A DNA stretch of 64,000 bases from Polaribacter aquimarinus (GTDB lineage: Bacteria > Bacteroidota > Bacteroidia > Flavobacteriales > Flavobacteriaceae): the NCBI RefSeq assembly GCF_003129485.1, contig NZ_QFFG01000002.1:558001-622000 (forward strand). The letters are read 5' to 3'. The notes beneath the pieces are model-generated. The model saw only the letters and a list, made by a program, of their open reading frames with translations. It was not told the origin of the DNA and did no database searches. Positions 54,398 through 62,933 of this stretch are shown here, in pieces (the stretch's first letter is position 1; every line of letters starts with the position of its first letter). Both the position numbers and the translations under genes were made by a program.

Positions 54398-55537
54398 ATG
54401 AGTTTTAAAAAACAAGATATATATAACGCGTTAGAAACGATTACAGCTCCTGGAGAAGGTAAAAGTTTAATTGAAAATAACAACGTAACAAATGTTGTAA
54501 TTTTTGGAAATGAAGTAAATGTTGATGTAATTATTAGCAACCCTACTCTACAGGCAAAAAAGAAAATTGAGAACGAAATATCAAAAGCAATTAAAACAAA
54601 TGTTGCTGAAAATATTGATGTTAAAGTTAATGTTAAGGTTGAAAAACCAGCACCAAAAGAAAACCCAAACCAGATTAGAGGAAAAGAAATTCCAAATATC
54701 AAAAATATTATTGCTATTGCTTCTGGTAAAGGGGGTGTTGGAAAATCTACAATTACAGCAAATACTGCTATTTCATTAGCTAAAATGGGGTTTAACGTAG
54801 GAGTTTTAGACGCTGATGTTTATGGACCATCTCAACATATAATGTTCAATGTAGAAAGAGAAAGGCCGCTTTCTGTAAATGTAGATGGAAGGTCAAAAAT
54901 GAAACCAATAGAAAATTATGGTGTTAAGCTATTATCTTTAGGTTTTTTTACAGATCCAGATCAAGCAGTAATTTGGCGTGGACCAATGGCAAGTAAAGCA
55001 TTAAAACAACTAATTTTCGATGCAGCTTGGGGAGAATTAGATTTCCTTTTAATTGATTTGCCTCCAGGAACAGGAGATGTGCATTTATCAATTGTGCAAG
55101 CATTACCTATAAATGGAGCTGTAGTAGTTTCTACACCACAGAATATAGCTTTAGCCGATGCAAAAAAAGGAGTAGCAATGTTTCAACAAGAGAGTATTAA
55201 TGTTCCCGTTTTAGGAATTATCGAAAATATGGCATATTTTACACCAGAAGGATTGCCAAACAATAAATATTATATCTTTGGACAAGATGGAGCTAAAAAT
55301 TTGGCAGAGGATATAAAAACACAATTTTTAGGTGAAATTCCATTAGTACAAAGTATTCGAGAAGCAGGTGATGTTGGTCATCCTGTGGCATTACAAGATG
55401 GAACCATTTTAGAAGAATCATTTAATCAAATTACTAAAGAAATGGTTTCTCAATTATTAAAAAGAAACGCTAATTTACCACCTACAGAAGTTGTAAGAAT
55501 CACAAATATGAGTGGTTGTAGCGCAGTTAAAAAGTAA
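54398..55537 (+). CDS. Mrp/ApbC-type iron-sulphur cluster carrier ATPase
   Basis: 379 residues. An N-terminal MIP18 (DUF59-like) domain (1-75) is followed by a MinD/Mrp P-loop ATPase with deviant Walker A GKGGVGKST, DADVYGPSQH and DLPPGTGD. Proteins of this kind bind and transfer [4Fe-4S] clusters. A short cysteine-containing C-terminus (GCSAVKK) completes it. The NifU-like gene starts 4 bp later, so this is a two-gene iron-sulphur unit. Confidence 0.93.
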   Translation: MSFKKQDIYNALETITAPGEGKSLIENNNVTNVVIFGNEVNVDVIISNPTLQAKKKIENEISKAIKTNVAENIDVKVNVKVEKPAPKENPNQIRGKEIPNIKNIIAIASGKGGVGKSTITANTAISLAKMGFNVGVLDADVYGPSQHIMFNVERERPLSVNVDGRSKMKPIENYGVKLLSLGFFTDPDQAVIWRGPMASKALKQLIFDAAWGELDFLLIDLPPGTGDVHLSIVQALPINGAVVVSTPQNIALADAKKGVAMFQQESINVPVLGIIENMAYFTPEGLPNNKYYIFGQDGAKNLAEDIKTQFLGEIPLVQSIREAGDVGHPVALQDGTILEESFNQITKEMVSQLLKRNANLPPTEVVRITNMSGCSAVKK

Positions 55538-55541
55538 AGTT

Positions 55542-55778
55542 ATGACAGCACAAGAAACTCTAAATAATGTTGAAAAAGCATTAGATGAAATCCGTCCTTT
55601 TTTAATGAGCGATGGCGGTAATATCAAATTACTTTCCATAGAAGAAACCATTGTTAAAGTTCAGTTAGAAGGCGCTTGTACTGGATGTTCTGTAAATCAA
55701 ATGACATTAAAAAACGGTGTGGAAGCTACTATAAAAAAGTATGCTCCACATATAGAAGAAGTCATCAATGTTGCTTAA
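55542..55778 (+). CDS. NifU C-terminal-domain protein (Fe-S scaffold)
   Basis: 78 residues from ATG 55542; the frame is open further upstream but overlaps mrp. The NifU C-terminal CxxC (C46-T-G-C49) is in the usual EGACTGCSVNQMTLKNG context. It should carry a [4Fe-4S] cluster for delivery, together with the Mrp ATPase. The single domain without the A-type part is common in Bacteroidota. Confidence 0.93.
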   Translation: MTAQETLNNVEKALDEIRPFLMSDGGNIKLLSIEETIVKVQLEGACTGCSVNQMTLKNGVEATIKKYAPHIEEVINVA

Positions 55779-55849
55779 TGCTGTGTGACTTTTGTCACAA
55801 AGAATTACTTCAAATACATTTATTTTTGTTCAACAGATATTTTTAATTA

Positions 55850-56905
55850 ATGATTACTACAGATATTCTAATTATTGGCGCAGGACCAACAGGATTATTT
55901 ACCGTTTTCGAAGCAGGTTTATTAAAATTGCGTTGTCATTTAATAGATGCCTTACCCCAACCGGGTGGACAATGTTCTGAAATTTATCCTAAAAAACCCA
56001 TTTATGATATTCCTGCATATCCAGAAATTTTAGCGGGTGATTTAACGGATAAATTAATGGAACAAATTAAACAATTTGAACCTGGTTTTACTTTAGGACA
56101 AAGAGCAGATACTGTTGAAAAACAAGAAGATGGTACTTTTATTGTAACTACAAATAAAGGAACAAAACATCACGCGCCTATTGTTGCCATTGCTGGAGGA
56201 TTAGGTAGTTTTGAACCAAGAAAACCTCCTATTCCTAATATTGCAGACTTTGAAGACAAAGGAGTAGAATACATTATTAGAGACCCTGAGTTTTATAGAA
56301 ATAAAAAAGTGGTTATTTCTGGAGGTGGAGATTCTGCTTTAGATTGGTCAATATTTTTAACAGATGTTGCTTCTGAGGTTACGTTGATTCACAGAAGAAA
56401 TGAATTTAGAGGCGCTTTAGATTCGGTTGATAAAGTGCAAGAATTAAAGGATGCTGGTAAAATAACTTTAATTACACCAGCAGAAGTAAAAGGAATTGTT
56501 GGAACTGACAAAGTTGAAGGTGTTTCAGTAGTTAAAAAAGGTGAAGAACCATTTATAATAGAAACGGATCATTTTATTCCACTTTTTGGTTTGTCACCTA
56601 AATTAGGTCCTATAGCCAATTGGGGATTAGAAATAGAGAAAAACGCTATTAAAGTAAATAATGCTTTAGATTATCAAACTAACATTCCAGGTATTTATGC
56701 CATTGGAGATGTAAATACCTATCCTGGAAAATTAAAGTTGATTTTGTGTGGTTTTCATGAAGCTACTTTAATGTGTCAAAGTGCCTACAAACGTATTTTT
56801 CCTGATAAAAAATATGTAATGAAATACACTACTGTTGGTGGAGTAGATGGTTTTGATGGAACCAGAAAAGAAGCTCCAAAAGCAGTGATTAAGAAGATTG
56901 AGTAA
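55850..56905 (+). CDS. Ferredoxin/flavodoxin-NADP(+) reductase, TrxR-like type
   Basis: 351 residues with two Rossmann folds: FAD motif GAGPTGLF near residue 9-16 and NAD(P) motif SGGGDSALDW near 160. No CxxC redox pair is present between them, which separates it from thioredoxin reductase and points to the TrxR-like FNR family. It may supply reduced ferredoxin for assimilation or biosynthesis. Confidence 0.88.
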   Translation: MITTDILIIGAGPTGLFTVFEAGLLKLRCHLIDALPQPGGQCSEIYPKKPIYDIPAYPEILAGDLTDKLMEQIKQFEPGFTLGQRADTVEKQEDGTFIVTTNKGTKHHAPIVAIAGGLGSFEPRKPPIPNIADFEDKGVEYIIRDPEFYRNKKVVISGGGDSALDWSIFLTDVASEVTLIHRRNEFRGALDSVDKVQELKDAGKITLITPAEVKGIVGTDKVEGVSVVKKGEEPFIIETDHFIPLFGLSPKLGPIANWGLEIEKNAIKVNNALDYQTNIPGIYAIGDVNTYPGKLKLILCGFHEATLMCQSAYKRIFPDKKYVMKYTTVGGVDGFDGTRKEAPKAVIKKIE

Positions 56906-56940
56906 TATCATTGAGAACAAAGTGAGGCAATCTCAATTTG
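56905..56940. repeat. Degenerate dispersed intergenic repeat
   Basis: ATCATTGAGAACAAAGTGAGGCAATCT looks like one arm of the unit at 60961, in which TTGCGAGGAA and GCAATCT occur in the same order. Confidence 0.4.
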
Positions 56941-56984
56941 TTATTATTACCAAAAATTATCTTTATTTATTCTAAATAAATGCA

Positions 56985-56992
56985 TATTTTTG
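56985..56992 (+). promoter_or_regulatory. -7 box directly before the 56997 gene
   Basis: TATTTTTG ends 4 bases before the GTG at 56997, the same close spacing as before pth, so the transcript would be leaderless or nearly so. Confidence 0.4.
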
Positions 56993-56996
56993 TAAC

Positions 56997-57284
56997 GTGA
57001 GTATTTTTACAGACATACAATTCAATATACAACTTCAAAAAGTTACTTTTTGTAAATATCAATTAGTCATTGATCATAAAAAGATGTTTCTCACCTTTCC
57101 TCAGCTATTACAATTGCGTCAAAAGATAAATGAGTATACTTCTCCAGAAAATTTAGAGAATGTTATCAACAACGAGAATTTTGTATTGTTATTTATAGCA
57201 GATAGAAAACATCTTGTCTATTTAGAAGTTCCTAAGCTTCTAGATTTAAAAGAAGAAATCGAATTGTGTTTTTATAGTTATTAA
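56997..57284 (+). CDS. Hypothetical protein
   Basis: 95 residues from a GTG start, with no signal peptide or membrane segment. Alternating hydrophobic and charged residues suggest a small alpha/beta cytoplasmic protein; the family is not recognised. It lies between the reductase gene and ferritin, preceded by a -7 box and an A/T-rich leader. Confidence 0.65.
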   Translation: MSIFTDIQFNIQLQKVTFCKYQLVIDHKKMFLTFPQLLQLRQKINEYTSPENLENVINNENFVLLFIADRKHLVYLEVPKLLDLKEEIELCFYSY

Positions 57285-57365
57285 CTATACTACCATAAAG
57301 AACTCCCTTTTATTTAGATTAGGTTTAAATTTTATTCCAATTATAGAAATAAACTGTTTTTACAG

Positions 57366-57373
57366 TATATTTG
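57366..57373 (+). promoter_or_regulatory. -7 box of the ferritin promoter
   Basis: TATATTTG, a perfect TAnnTTTG, 19 bp before the ferritin ATG. Confidence 0.55.
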
Positions 57374-57392
57374 ATAGAAAATAACAATATTT

Positions 57393-57899
57393 ATGAAGAC
57401 GGCAATTAGAAGACAAATGACAATTCATCCAGAAGTAATGGATGTTTTAAACGAGCAAATAGCATTAGAAATGCATGCGTCAGCATCATATTTAGCCATG
57501 GCTTCTTGGTGTGATCAGCGTGAATTATTAAATAGTAAAGCATTTTTCTACAAACAAGCAGAAGAAGAAAGAGAGCACGGAATGAAAATTTTTAACTTTA
57601 TTAATGATGCTGGAGGAGCAGCACTTTCGCCTGCAATTCCTCATGTAAATAATGAGTTTGAAAGTTTACAAGCAATTTATGAAACATCTTTAGATCAAGA
57701 AATAGGAGTAACACAATCTATCTATAAATGTTTTAGTAAAGCTAGAAGTGTAAATGATTATGCATCAGAAGTATTTTTACAATGGTTTGTGAATGAGCAA
57801 GTAGAAGAAGAAGATACAGTAAGAAGTATTCTAGATGTATTTGAATTAATGGGTGATATGCCATTAAAAATGATTGATGAAAGACTACCAACAGCTTAG
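57393..57899 (+). CDS. Ferritin (FtnA-like)
   Basis: 168 residues with the four-helix ferritin ligands: a Glu in LNEQIALEMHASASYL, the EEEREHGMKIF pair and the WFVNEQVEEEDT region that completes the di-iron site. No haem-binding Met of bacterioferritin is evident. It stores iron as ferric oxide in the cytoplasm. A strong terminator follows. Confidence 0.94.
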   Translation: MKTAIRRQMTIHPEVMDVLNEQIALEMHASASYLAMASWCDQRELLNSKAFFYKQAEEEREHGMKIFNFINDAGGAALSPAIPHVNNEFESLQAIYETSLDQEIGVTQSIYKCFSKARSVNDYASEVFLQWFVNEQVEEEDTVRSILDVFELMGDMPLKMIDERLPTA

Positions 57900-57920
57900 T
57901 CTTTTTAAAATAATAACTAG

Positions 57921-57951
57921 AAAACCGAAACAATTTTGTTTCGGTTTTTTT
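57921..57951 (+). terminator. Rho-independent terminator after ferritin
   Basis: AAAACCGAAACAA-TT-TTGTTTCGGTTTT followed by T residues. Confidence 0.88.
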
Positions 57952-57990
57952 ATGTAAAAAACTTAACAAATTATTAGAGTCACTTTTTTG

Positions 57991-58020
57991 TATATTTGTA
58001 TCAATTACGAAATCGATTGA
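57991..58020 (+). promoter_or_regulatory. Promoter with a TCAAT/ATTGA inverted repeat upstream of hmgA
   Basis: TATATTTG (57991-57998) is a perfect -7 box. Just after it TCAAT...ATTGA forms an inverted repeat around the expected start site (spacer 10 bp), a position fit for a repressor. Tyrosine-degradation genes are often controlled, so this may be the main switch for hmgA; the regulator is unknown. Confidence 0.4.
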
Positions 58021-58025
58021 GTTAC

Positions 58026-58082
58026 ATGTATTCAGATTTACTATCTTACTTAAAATTCTTAATCAAGCGCAACCCAGAATGA
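58026..58082 (+). CDS. 18-residue leader ORF upstream of hmgA
   Basis: ATG at 58026 opens MYSDLLSYLKFLIKRNPE, then TGA. It is the first ATG after the -7 box at 57991. It could be a leader peptide, the stump of a lost regulator gene, or chance. Between it and hmgA (58083-58181) lie A/T-rich inverted repeats (AACATT...AATGTT) that may fold. Confidence 0.25.
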   Translation: MYSDLLSYLKFLIKRNPE

Positions 58083-58181
58083 GCGTTTAATGTAACATTG
58101 AGCAATTTAAATAATGTATCAATAATGTTCTTTTAAGAGCATTTTACATTAAATTATTAATTCATTATTACATTAAAAGTT

Positions 58182-59339
58182 ATGCCTTTTTATCACAAAT
58201 TAGGAGAAATTCCACCCAAAAGACACACACAATTCCGTAAAAAAGACGGAAGCTTATATTATGAGCAACTCTTTGGCACTATTGGATTTGATGGTATGTC
58301 AACCAACTCTTACCACGAGCACAGACCAACAATGGTCAAAAAAATTGGTAAACAATATTCTGTTAAACCAAAAATAGCGAAAGCCAATAATATCAAATCT
58401 TATCGTTTTAGAGGATTTCAAGTTTCTCCAGAAAACGATTATCTAGAAAGCAGAAAAATAGTTTTAACAAATTCAGATTGTAACATCATTTTATCCGCTC
58501 CAAAAGAATCGACAAAAGATTATTTTTACAAAAATACAGATGCAGACGAAGTAATTTTCATCCATAAAGGAACAGGAAAATTACGCACAATGTTAGGGAA
58601 TCTCGACTTTAAATATGGAGATTATTTAGTAATTCCACGTGGAATTATTTACAAATTAGATTTCGATGATGATAATAATCGCCTTTTTATTGTTGAATCT
58701 TACAGCCCTGTTTACACACCAAAACGATACCGAAATTGGTTTGGCCAGTTGTTAGAACATTCGCCATTTTGTGAGCGTGATTTACGCAGACCCCAAGAAT
58801 TAGAAACTTATAATGAGTTGGGCGATTTCTTAATCAAAGTGAAGAAACAAGGAGAAATTATTGAAATGACATACGCTTCACATCCTTTTGATGTGGTGGG
58901 TTATGATGGTTATAATTTTCCCTATGCATTTTCAATTCACGATTTTGAGCCTATTACAGGTCGTATTCATCAACCACCACCTGTGCATCAAACGTTCGAA
59001 ACCAATGCCTTTGTAATTTGCAGTTTTGTACCGCGTTTGTACGATTATCATCCAAACTCAATTCCTGCTCCATACAATCACAGTAACATCGATTCAGATG
59101 AGGTTTTATATTACGTAGATGGCGATTTTATGAGCAGAAACGATATCGAAGCTGGTCATATTTCCTTGCATCCAGCAGGAATTCCTCATGGTCCACATCC
59201 AGGAGCTACAGAACGTAGCATTGGTGAAACTGTTACAGAAGAATTGGCAGTAATGGTTGATACTTTTAAACCCTTACAGGTAACAGAAGAGGCAATGAAA
59301 ATTGCAGACGAAGATTATTACAAATCTTGGTTGGAGTAA
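58182..59339 (+). CDS. hmgA: Homogentisate 1,2-dioxygenase
   Basis: 385 residues with the HGD N-terminus (RHTQFRKKDGSLYYEQLFG) and the C-terminal iron-site region HPAGIPHGPHPG plus the upstream Glu (NIDSDEVLYYVDG). It opens the ring of homogentisate, third step of tyrosine breakdown. With hppD it forms a catabolic cluster; a frameshifted insert-like gene lies between. Confidence 0.93.
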   Translation: MPFYHKLGEIPPKRHTQFRKKDGSLYYEQLFGTIGFDGMSTNSYHEHRPTMVKKIGKQYSVKPKIAKANNIKSYRFRGFQVSPENDYLESRKIVLTNSDCNIILSAPKESTKDYFYKNTDADEVIFIHKGTGKLRTMLGNLDFKYGDYLVIPRGIIYKLDFDDDNNRLFIVESYSPVYTPKRYRNWFGQLLEHSPFCERDLRRPQELETYNELGDFLIKVKKQGEIIEMTYASHPFDVVGYDGYNFPYAFSIHDFEPITGRIHQPPPVHQTFETNAFVICSFVPRLYDYHPNSIPAPYNHSNIDSDEVLYYVDGDFMSRNDIEAGHISLHPAGIPHGPHPGATERSIGETVTEELAVMVDTFKPLQVTEEAMKIADEDYYKSWLE

Positions 59340-59375
59340 AAAAGAGAAGAGAGCAAAGAGTAAAGAACAAAGAGA

Positions 59376-59736
59376 ATGGCGAAAAGGCAAAGGCACAATT
59401 ATAAGAATTTAAAGATTTGGCAAATTGGAATCGAAATTGTTGATGACGTCTATATCTATAATTGAAAATTTTCCTAAAGATGAAAGATTTGGACTAATTT
59501 CTCAAATTAGTAGATGTTCTATCTCAATTCCTAGTAACATTGCAGAAGGTTCATCAAGAACGGATAAATCTTTTTCTCACTTTATTGACATTGCTTTAGG
59601 TTCTTCTTTCGAACTAGAAACACAATTAATAATTGCATTTAAAAGGAAGTACATTAATAAAGAACAATTAACAAAGATTGAATTAAAAATTCAAGAATTT
59701 CAAAAAATGACAATGGGCTTTCAAAATAAGCTCTAA
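59376..59736 (+). pseudogene. Four-helix-bundle (23S rRNA IVP/S23-like) gene with a frameshift
   Basis: Frame 1 begins ATG at 59376 (MAKRQRHNYKNLKIWQIGIE) and reaches an in-frame TGA at about 59463. From about 59461 the homologous remainder continues in the +1 frame to 59736 (IENFPKDERFGLISQISR... CSISIPSNIAEG). Skipping one base near 59460 restores a VY-x5-FP spacing typical of this family. Purine-rich inverted tracts flank the gene. Either the gene is inactivated by a 1-nt insertion, the base is an assembly error, or translation shifts frame; the first two seem most likely. Confidence 0.75.
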
Positions 59737-59784
59737 AAGTCTCTATTCTTGCTTCTTGATTCTCTTTTCTATAAAACATAAAAA

Positions 59785-60948
59785 ATGAGTAATAAAGAAA
59801 TAAAATCAGTAAACTACGGTTTAGAAAAAATATTTGAAGGGGCACAAGATTTCCTTCCATTATTAGGAACAGATTATGTGGAATTTTATGTAGGTAATGC
59901 AAAACAAGCTGCCCATTTCTACAAAACAGCTTTCGGATTTCAATCTCACGCTTATCGTGGATTAGAAACTGGGGCAAAAGATTCAGTGAGTTATGTCTTA
60001 ACACAAGACAAAATCAAGTTGATGCTTACAACTCCATTAAACAGTAAATCATCAATAAACGAACACATTGTAAAACATGGAGATGGTGTAAAAGTAGTAG
60101 CACTTTGGGTAGAAGATGCCAAACAAGCATATAAAGAAACAACATCAAGAGGTGCAAAATCGTATATGGAACCAACAATTGAAAAAGATGAGTTTGGTGA
60201 AGTTGTTAGAGCAGGAATCTACACGTATGGAGAAACTGTACATATGTTTGTAGAACGTAAAAATTACAATGGAGCCTTTTTACCAGGTTTCCAAAAATGG
60301 GAATCTGATTACAATCCGCCAATTGCAGGTTTAAAATACATAGATCATATGGTTGGTAATGTAGGTTGGAATCAAATGGATATTTGGGTAAAATGGTATG
60401 AAGATGTTATGGGTTTTGAAAACTTTTTATCTTTTGATGATAAGCAAATTCATACAGAATATTCAGCATTAATGAGTAAAGTAATGTCTAATGGAAATGG
60501 ACGAATCAAATTTCCAATTAATGAACCTGCAGAAGGGAAAAAACGTTCACAGATAGAAGAATATTTAGATTTTTATGAAGGTGCAGGAGTGCAGCATATT
60601 GCAGTAGCTACAGACGATATAATTGCAACCGTAACTCAATTACGTTCCAATGGTGTTGAATTTCTATCTACTCCACCAGAAGAATATTATAGAGCAGTTC
60701 CAGGACGTTTGGAAGAATTTAGCCACGAATTAAGAGAAGATATTGAGAAACTCAAAGGCTTGGGAATTATGATAGATGCTGATGAAGAAGGTTATTTATT
60801 GCAAATTTTCACAAAACCAGTTGAAGACAGACCAACTTTATTTTTTGAAATCATTCAAAGAATGGGGGCTAAAGGTTTTGGAGCTGGTAACTTTAAAGCT
60901 TTATTTGAATCTATTGAAAGAGAACAACAAAAAAGAGGAACTTTGTAA
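59785..60948 (+). CDS. hppD: 4-hydroxyphenylpyruvate dioxygenase
   Basis: 387 residues with two VOC repeats; the catalytic iron ligands are the His in YIDHMVGNV, the His in GVQHIAVATDDI and the Glu in LFFEIIQRMG. It converts 4-hydroxyphenylpyruvate to homogentisate, feeding HmgA. It starts 48 bp after the frameshifted gene. Confidence 0.95.
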   Translation: MSNKEIKSVNYGLEKIFEGAQDFLPLLGTDYVEFYVGNAKQAAHFYKTAFGFQSHAYRGLETGAKDSVSYVLTQDKIKLMLTTPLNSKSSINEHIVKHGDGVKVVALWVEDAKQAYKETTSRGAKSYMEPTIEKDEFGEVVRAGIYTYGETVHMFVERKNYNGAFLPGFQKWESDYNPPIAGLKYIDHMVGNVGWNQMDIWVKWYEDVMGFENFLSFDDKQIHTEYSALMSKVMSNGNGRIKFPINEPAEGKKRSQIEEYLDFYEGAGVQHIAVATDDIIATVTQLRSNGVEFLSTPPEEYYRAVPGRLEEFSHELREDIEKLKGLGIMIDADEEGYLLQIFTKPVEDRPTLFFEIIQRMGAKGFGAGNFKALFESIEREQQKRGTL

Positions 60949-60960
60949 AAATTTTTGTCT

Positions 60961-61027
60961 TTGCGAGGAAGAATGACGAAGCAATCTCTTTGTATAAACA
61001 GATTGCTTCATTAAATTCGCAATGACG
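60961..61027. repeat. Dispersed palindromic repeat overlapping the kynA leader
   Basis: TTGCGAGGAA...GAAGCAATCT and AGATTGCTTC...TTCGCAA are inverted arms that can form a long hairpin. An ATG at 61022 lies in its right arm (GCAATGACG), which makes it an unlikely start for kynA. Confidence 0.7.
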
Positions 61028-61039
61028 AATATAAAGAAA

Positions 61040-61957
61040 ATGAACAGAGACGAAATTTTAAAAGCCATAGAAGAAAAGTACGACAAGTTGGGTGTTCCTG
61101 TAGATTCTATGCTAGAGGGTTTATTACACAGTACTCCAATTACCTATTGGGATTATATTCAAACAGATGCATTGTTGGGACTACAAACACCAAGAACAAC
61201 ACAGCCAGATGAAATGGTATTTATTATGTACCATCAAGTAAATGAACTGTTGTTTAAAATGGTGTTGTGGGAAATAGATCAAGTCTCTAAATCAATAGAA
61301 ATTACCGCTGATAAATTTTCGATGCATTTAGGTAGAATTAGTCGTTATTTCGATATGTTATGCAGTTCTTTTACAGTGATGGCTGATGGAATGGAAAGAG
61401 AACAGTATCTTAAGTTTAGAAACACTTTAACGCCTGCAAGTGGTTTTCAATCAGCGCAATATCGTAAAATAGAGTTTGCTTCTACAGAACTCATCAATTT
61501 GATTGATGCAAGATTTAGAGATACTATTGATAGAAATTCATCCTTTAGAAACGCCTATAATCATTTGTATTGGCAAGCAGCTGGTAAAAACTATACAACT
61601 GGGCAAAAATCGACCTTATTAAATCTTTTTGAGAAAAAATATATGGGAGATTTTATAGATTTTATGGAAGATTATAATGATATCAATCTTTCTTTAAAAT
61701 TCAAACAACTACCTAAAGAAGTTCAAAGAAACGAAGATTTAATCAAAGCAATGCGTCATTACGATTATACGGTTAATGTTAAGTGGGTAATGGCTCATTA
61801 CAATGCTGCTGGAAAATATATAGGAGGAGATGACTCCGACTTAAAAGCTACAGGAGGCAGTAATTGGCGTAAATATATGCATCCAAAATATCAACGTAGA
61901 ATTTTCTTTCCATATTTGTGGGATGAAGATGAGTTAAAAAATTGGGGAACTTTTTAA
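61040..61957 (+). CDS. kynA: Tryptophan 2,3-dioxygenase
   Basis: 305 residues from ATG 61040; an upstream ATG (61022) is in the repeat arm and rejected. Haem-binding His and substrate loop are in MYHQVNELLFKM and GGSNWRKYMHP. It oxidises tryptophan to N-formylkynurenine. The other kynurenine genes are not in the window. Confidence 0.93.
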   Translation: MNRDEILKAIEEKYDKLGVPVDSMLEGLLHSTPITYWDYIQTDALLGLQTPRTTQPDEMVFIMYHQVNELLFKMVLWEIDQVSKSIEITADKFSMHLGRISRYFDMLCSSFTVMADGMEREQYLKFRNTLTPASGFQSAQYRKIEFASTELINLIDARFRDTIDRNSSFRNAYNHLYWQAAGKNYTTGQKSTLLNLFEKKYMGDFIDFMEDYNDINLSLKFKQLPKEVQRNEDLIKAMRHYDYTVNVKWVMAHYNAAGKYIGGDDSDLKATGGSNWRKYMHPKYQRRIFFPYLWDEDELKNWGTF

Positions 61958-61976
61958 GAATTCTTAAAATTATTAT

Positions 61977-62014
61977 AAAAGTCATTTACGAATTAAAAGT
62001 AAATGACTTTTTTT
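61977..62014 (+). terminator. Rho-independent terminator after kynA
   Basis: AAAAGTCATTTAC-GAATTAAAA-GTAAATGACTTTT followed by T residues. Confidence 0.88.
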
Positions 62015-62062
62015 CATTTTGGAACGGGTTTTGTCATTCCTTTTTTATAAGTTTGATTTTTT

Positions 62063-62833
62063 ATGAAAAAGACGATTATTTTAGTGTTTAGCTTATTTCT
62101 TTTGACAACGACCCTTAGTCAAGAAAAAGAACAAGCTTTTAAAAGTGGAGAATGGTTACGCTATAAGATGAGCTATAGTGGTTTTTTAAGAGCTGGAACC
62201 GCAATTTTAGAAGTTGAAGAAATAGCTTATAATGGCAAAAAAGTTTATCATACTAAAGGTACTGGTTGGACAACTGGTATGATAAAATGGTTTTTTAAAG
62301 TAGATGATAAATACGAAAGTTATTTTGATAAAGACACTATAAAACCTTATTTATTTAAAAGAAAAATTGATGAAGGAGGTTACAAAAAACATAGAATAAC
62401 TTCTTTTAATTACGAGTATAATAAGGCCTATGTACAAGATTTTACCGAACAAAAAGACACTTCTGTTACTTTTAAGAATGTACAAGATATGTTGTCTTCT
62501 TTTTATTATTTGAGAAATAAAAATGTAAAAGGAATGAAAAAAGGAGAAGAAATAGCAATCGATATGTTTATGGATTCTAAAGTATATCCTTTTAAATTAA
62601 GGTTTTTAGGTAGACAAATATTAAAAACTAAATTTGGCAAAATAAAAACGATGCTATTTAGACCTTTAGTGCAATCTGGTAGAGTTTTTAAAGCACAAGA
62701 AAGTGTTACGTTATGGATTACAGATGATGCTAATAAAATTCCAGTTAAAATGAAAGCAGATTTGGCAGTAGGTTCTCTTAGAGCAGAATTAGAAGCTTAT
62801 AAAGGTTTAGCAAATCCTTTTCTAAAAAAATAA
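62063..62833 (+). CDS. DUF3108 domain protein
   Basis: 256 residues with a signal peptide ending at about TLSQ. The body matches DUF3108: FKSGEWLRYKMSYSGFLRAGTAILEV at the start, a GWTTGMIKWFFKVDDKYES core, and strands that end in a basic segment. These periplasmic beta-barrel-like proteins are of unknown function. A second M23 peptidase follows after ~100 bp, possibly in the same unit, as in other flavobacteria. Confidence 0.85.
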   Translation: MKKTIILVFSLFLLTTTLSQEKEQAFKSGEWLRYKMSYSGFLRAGTAILEVEEIAYNGKKVYHTKGTGWTTGMIKWFFKVDDKYESYFDKDTIKPYLFKRKIDEGGYKKHRITSFNYEYNKAYVQDFTEQKDTSVTFKNVQDMLSSFYYLRNKNVKGMKKGEEIAIDMFMDSKVYPFKLRFLGRQILKTKFGKIKTMLFRPLVQSGRVFKAQESVTLWITDDANKIPVKMKADLAVGSLRAELEAYKGLANPFLKK

Positions 62834-62900
62834 AAAGGCTTTAACGAAACCGTTATCGAAACTTCATCAATATTGCTTCATTAAAAATCAATTTTATTTG

Positions 62901-62908
62901 TACTTTTG
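62901..62908 (+). promoter_or_regulatory. -7 box before the M23 gene
   Basis: TACTTTTG, a perfect TAnnTTTG match 25 bp before the TTG start at 62934. Confidence 0.5.
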
Positions 62909-62933
62909 AGAAGTTTAATTAAAGGCTAACTTC

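Noticed and set aside
61022..61039. ATG at 61022 as start of kynA
   Set aside because: It lies in the right arm of an intergenic palindromic repeat; the ATG at 61040 gives the normal N-terminus.
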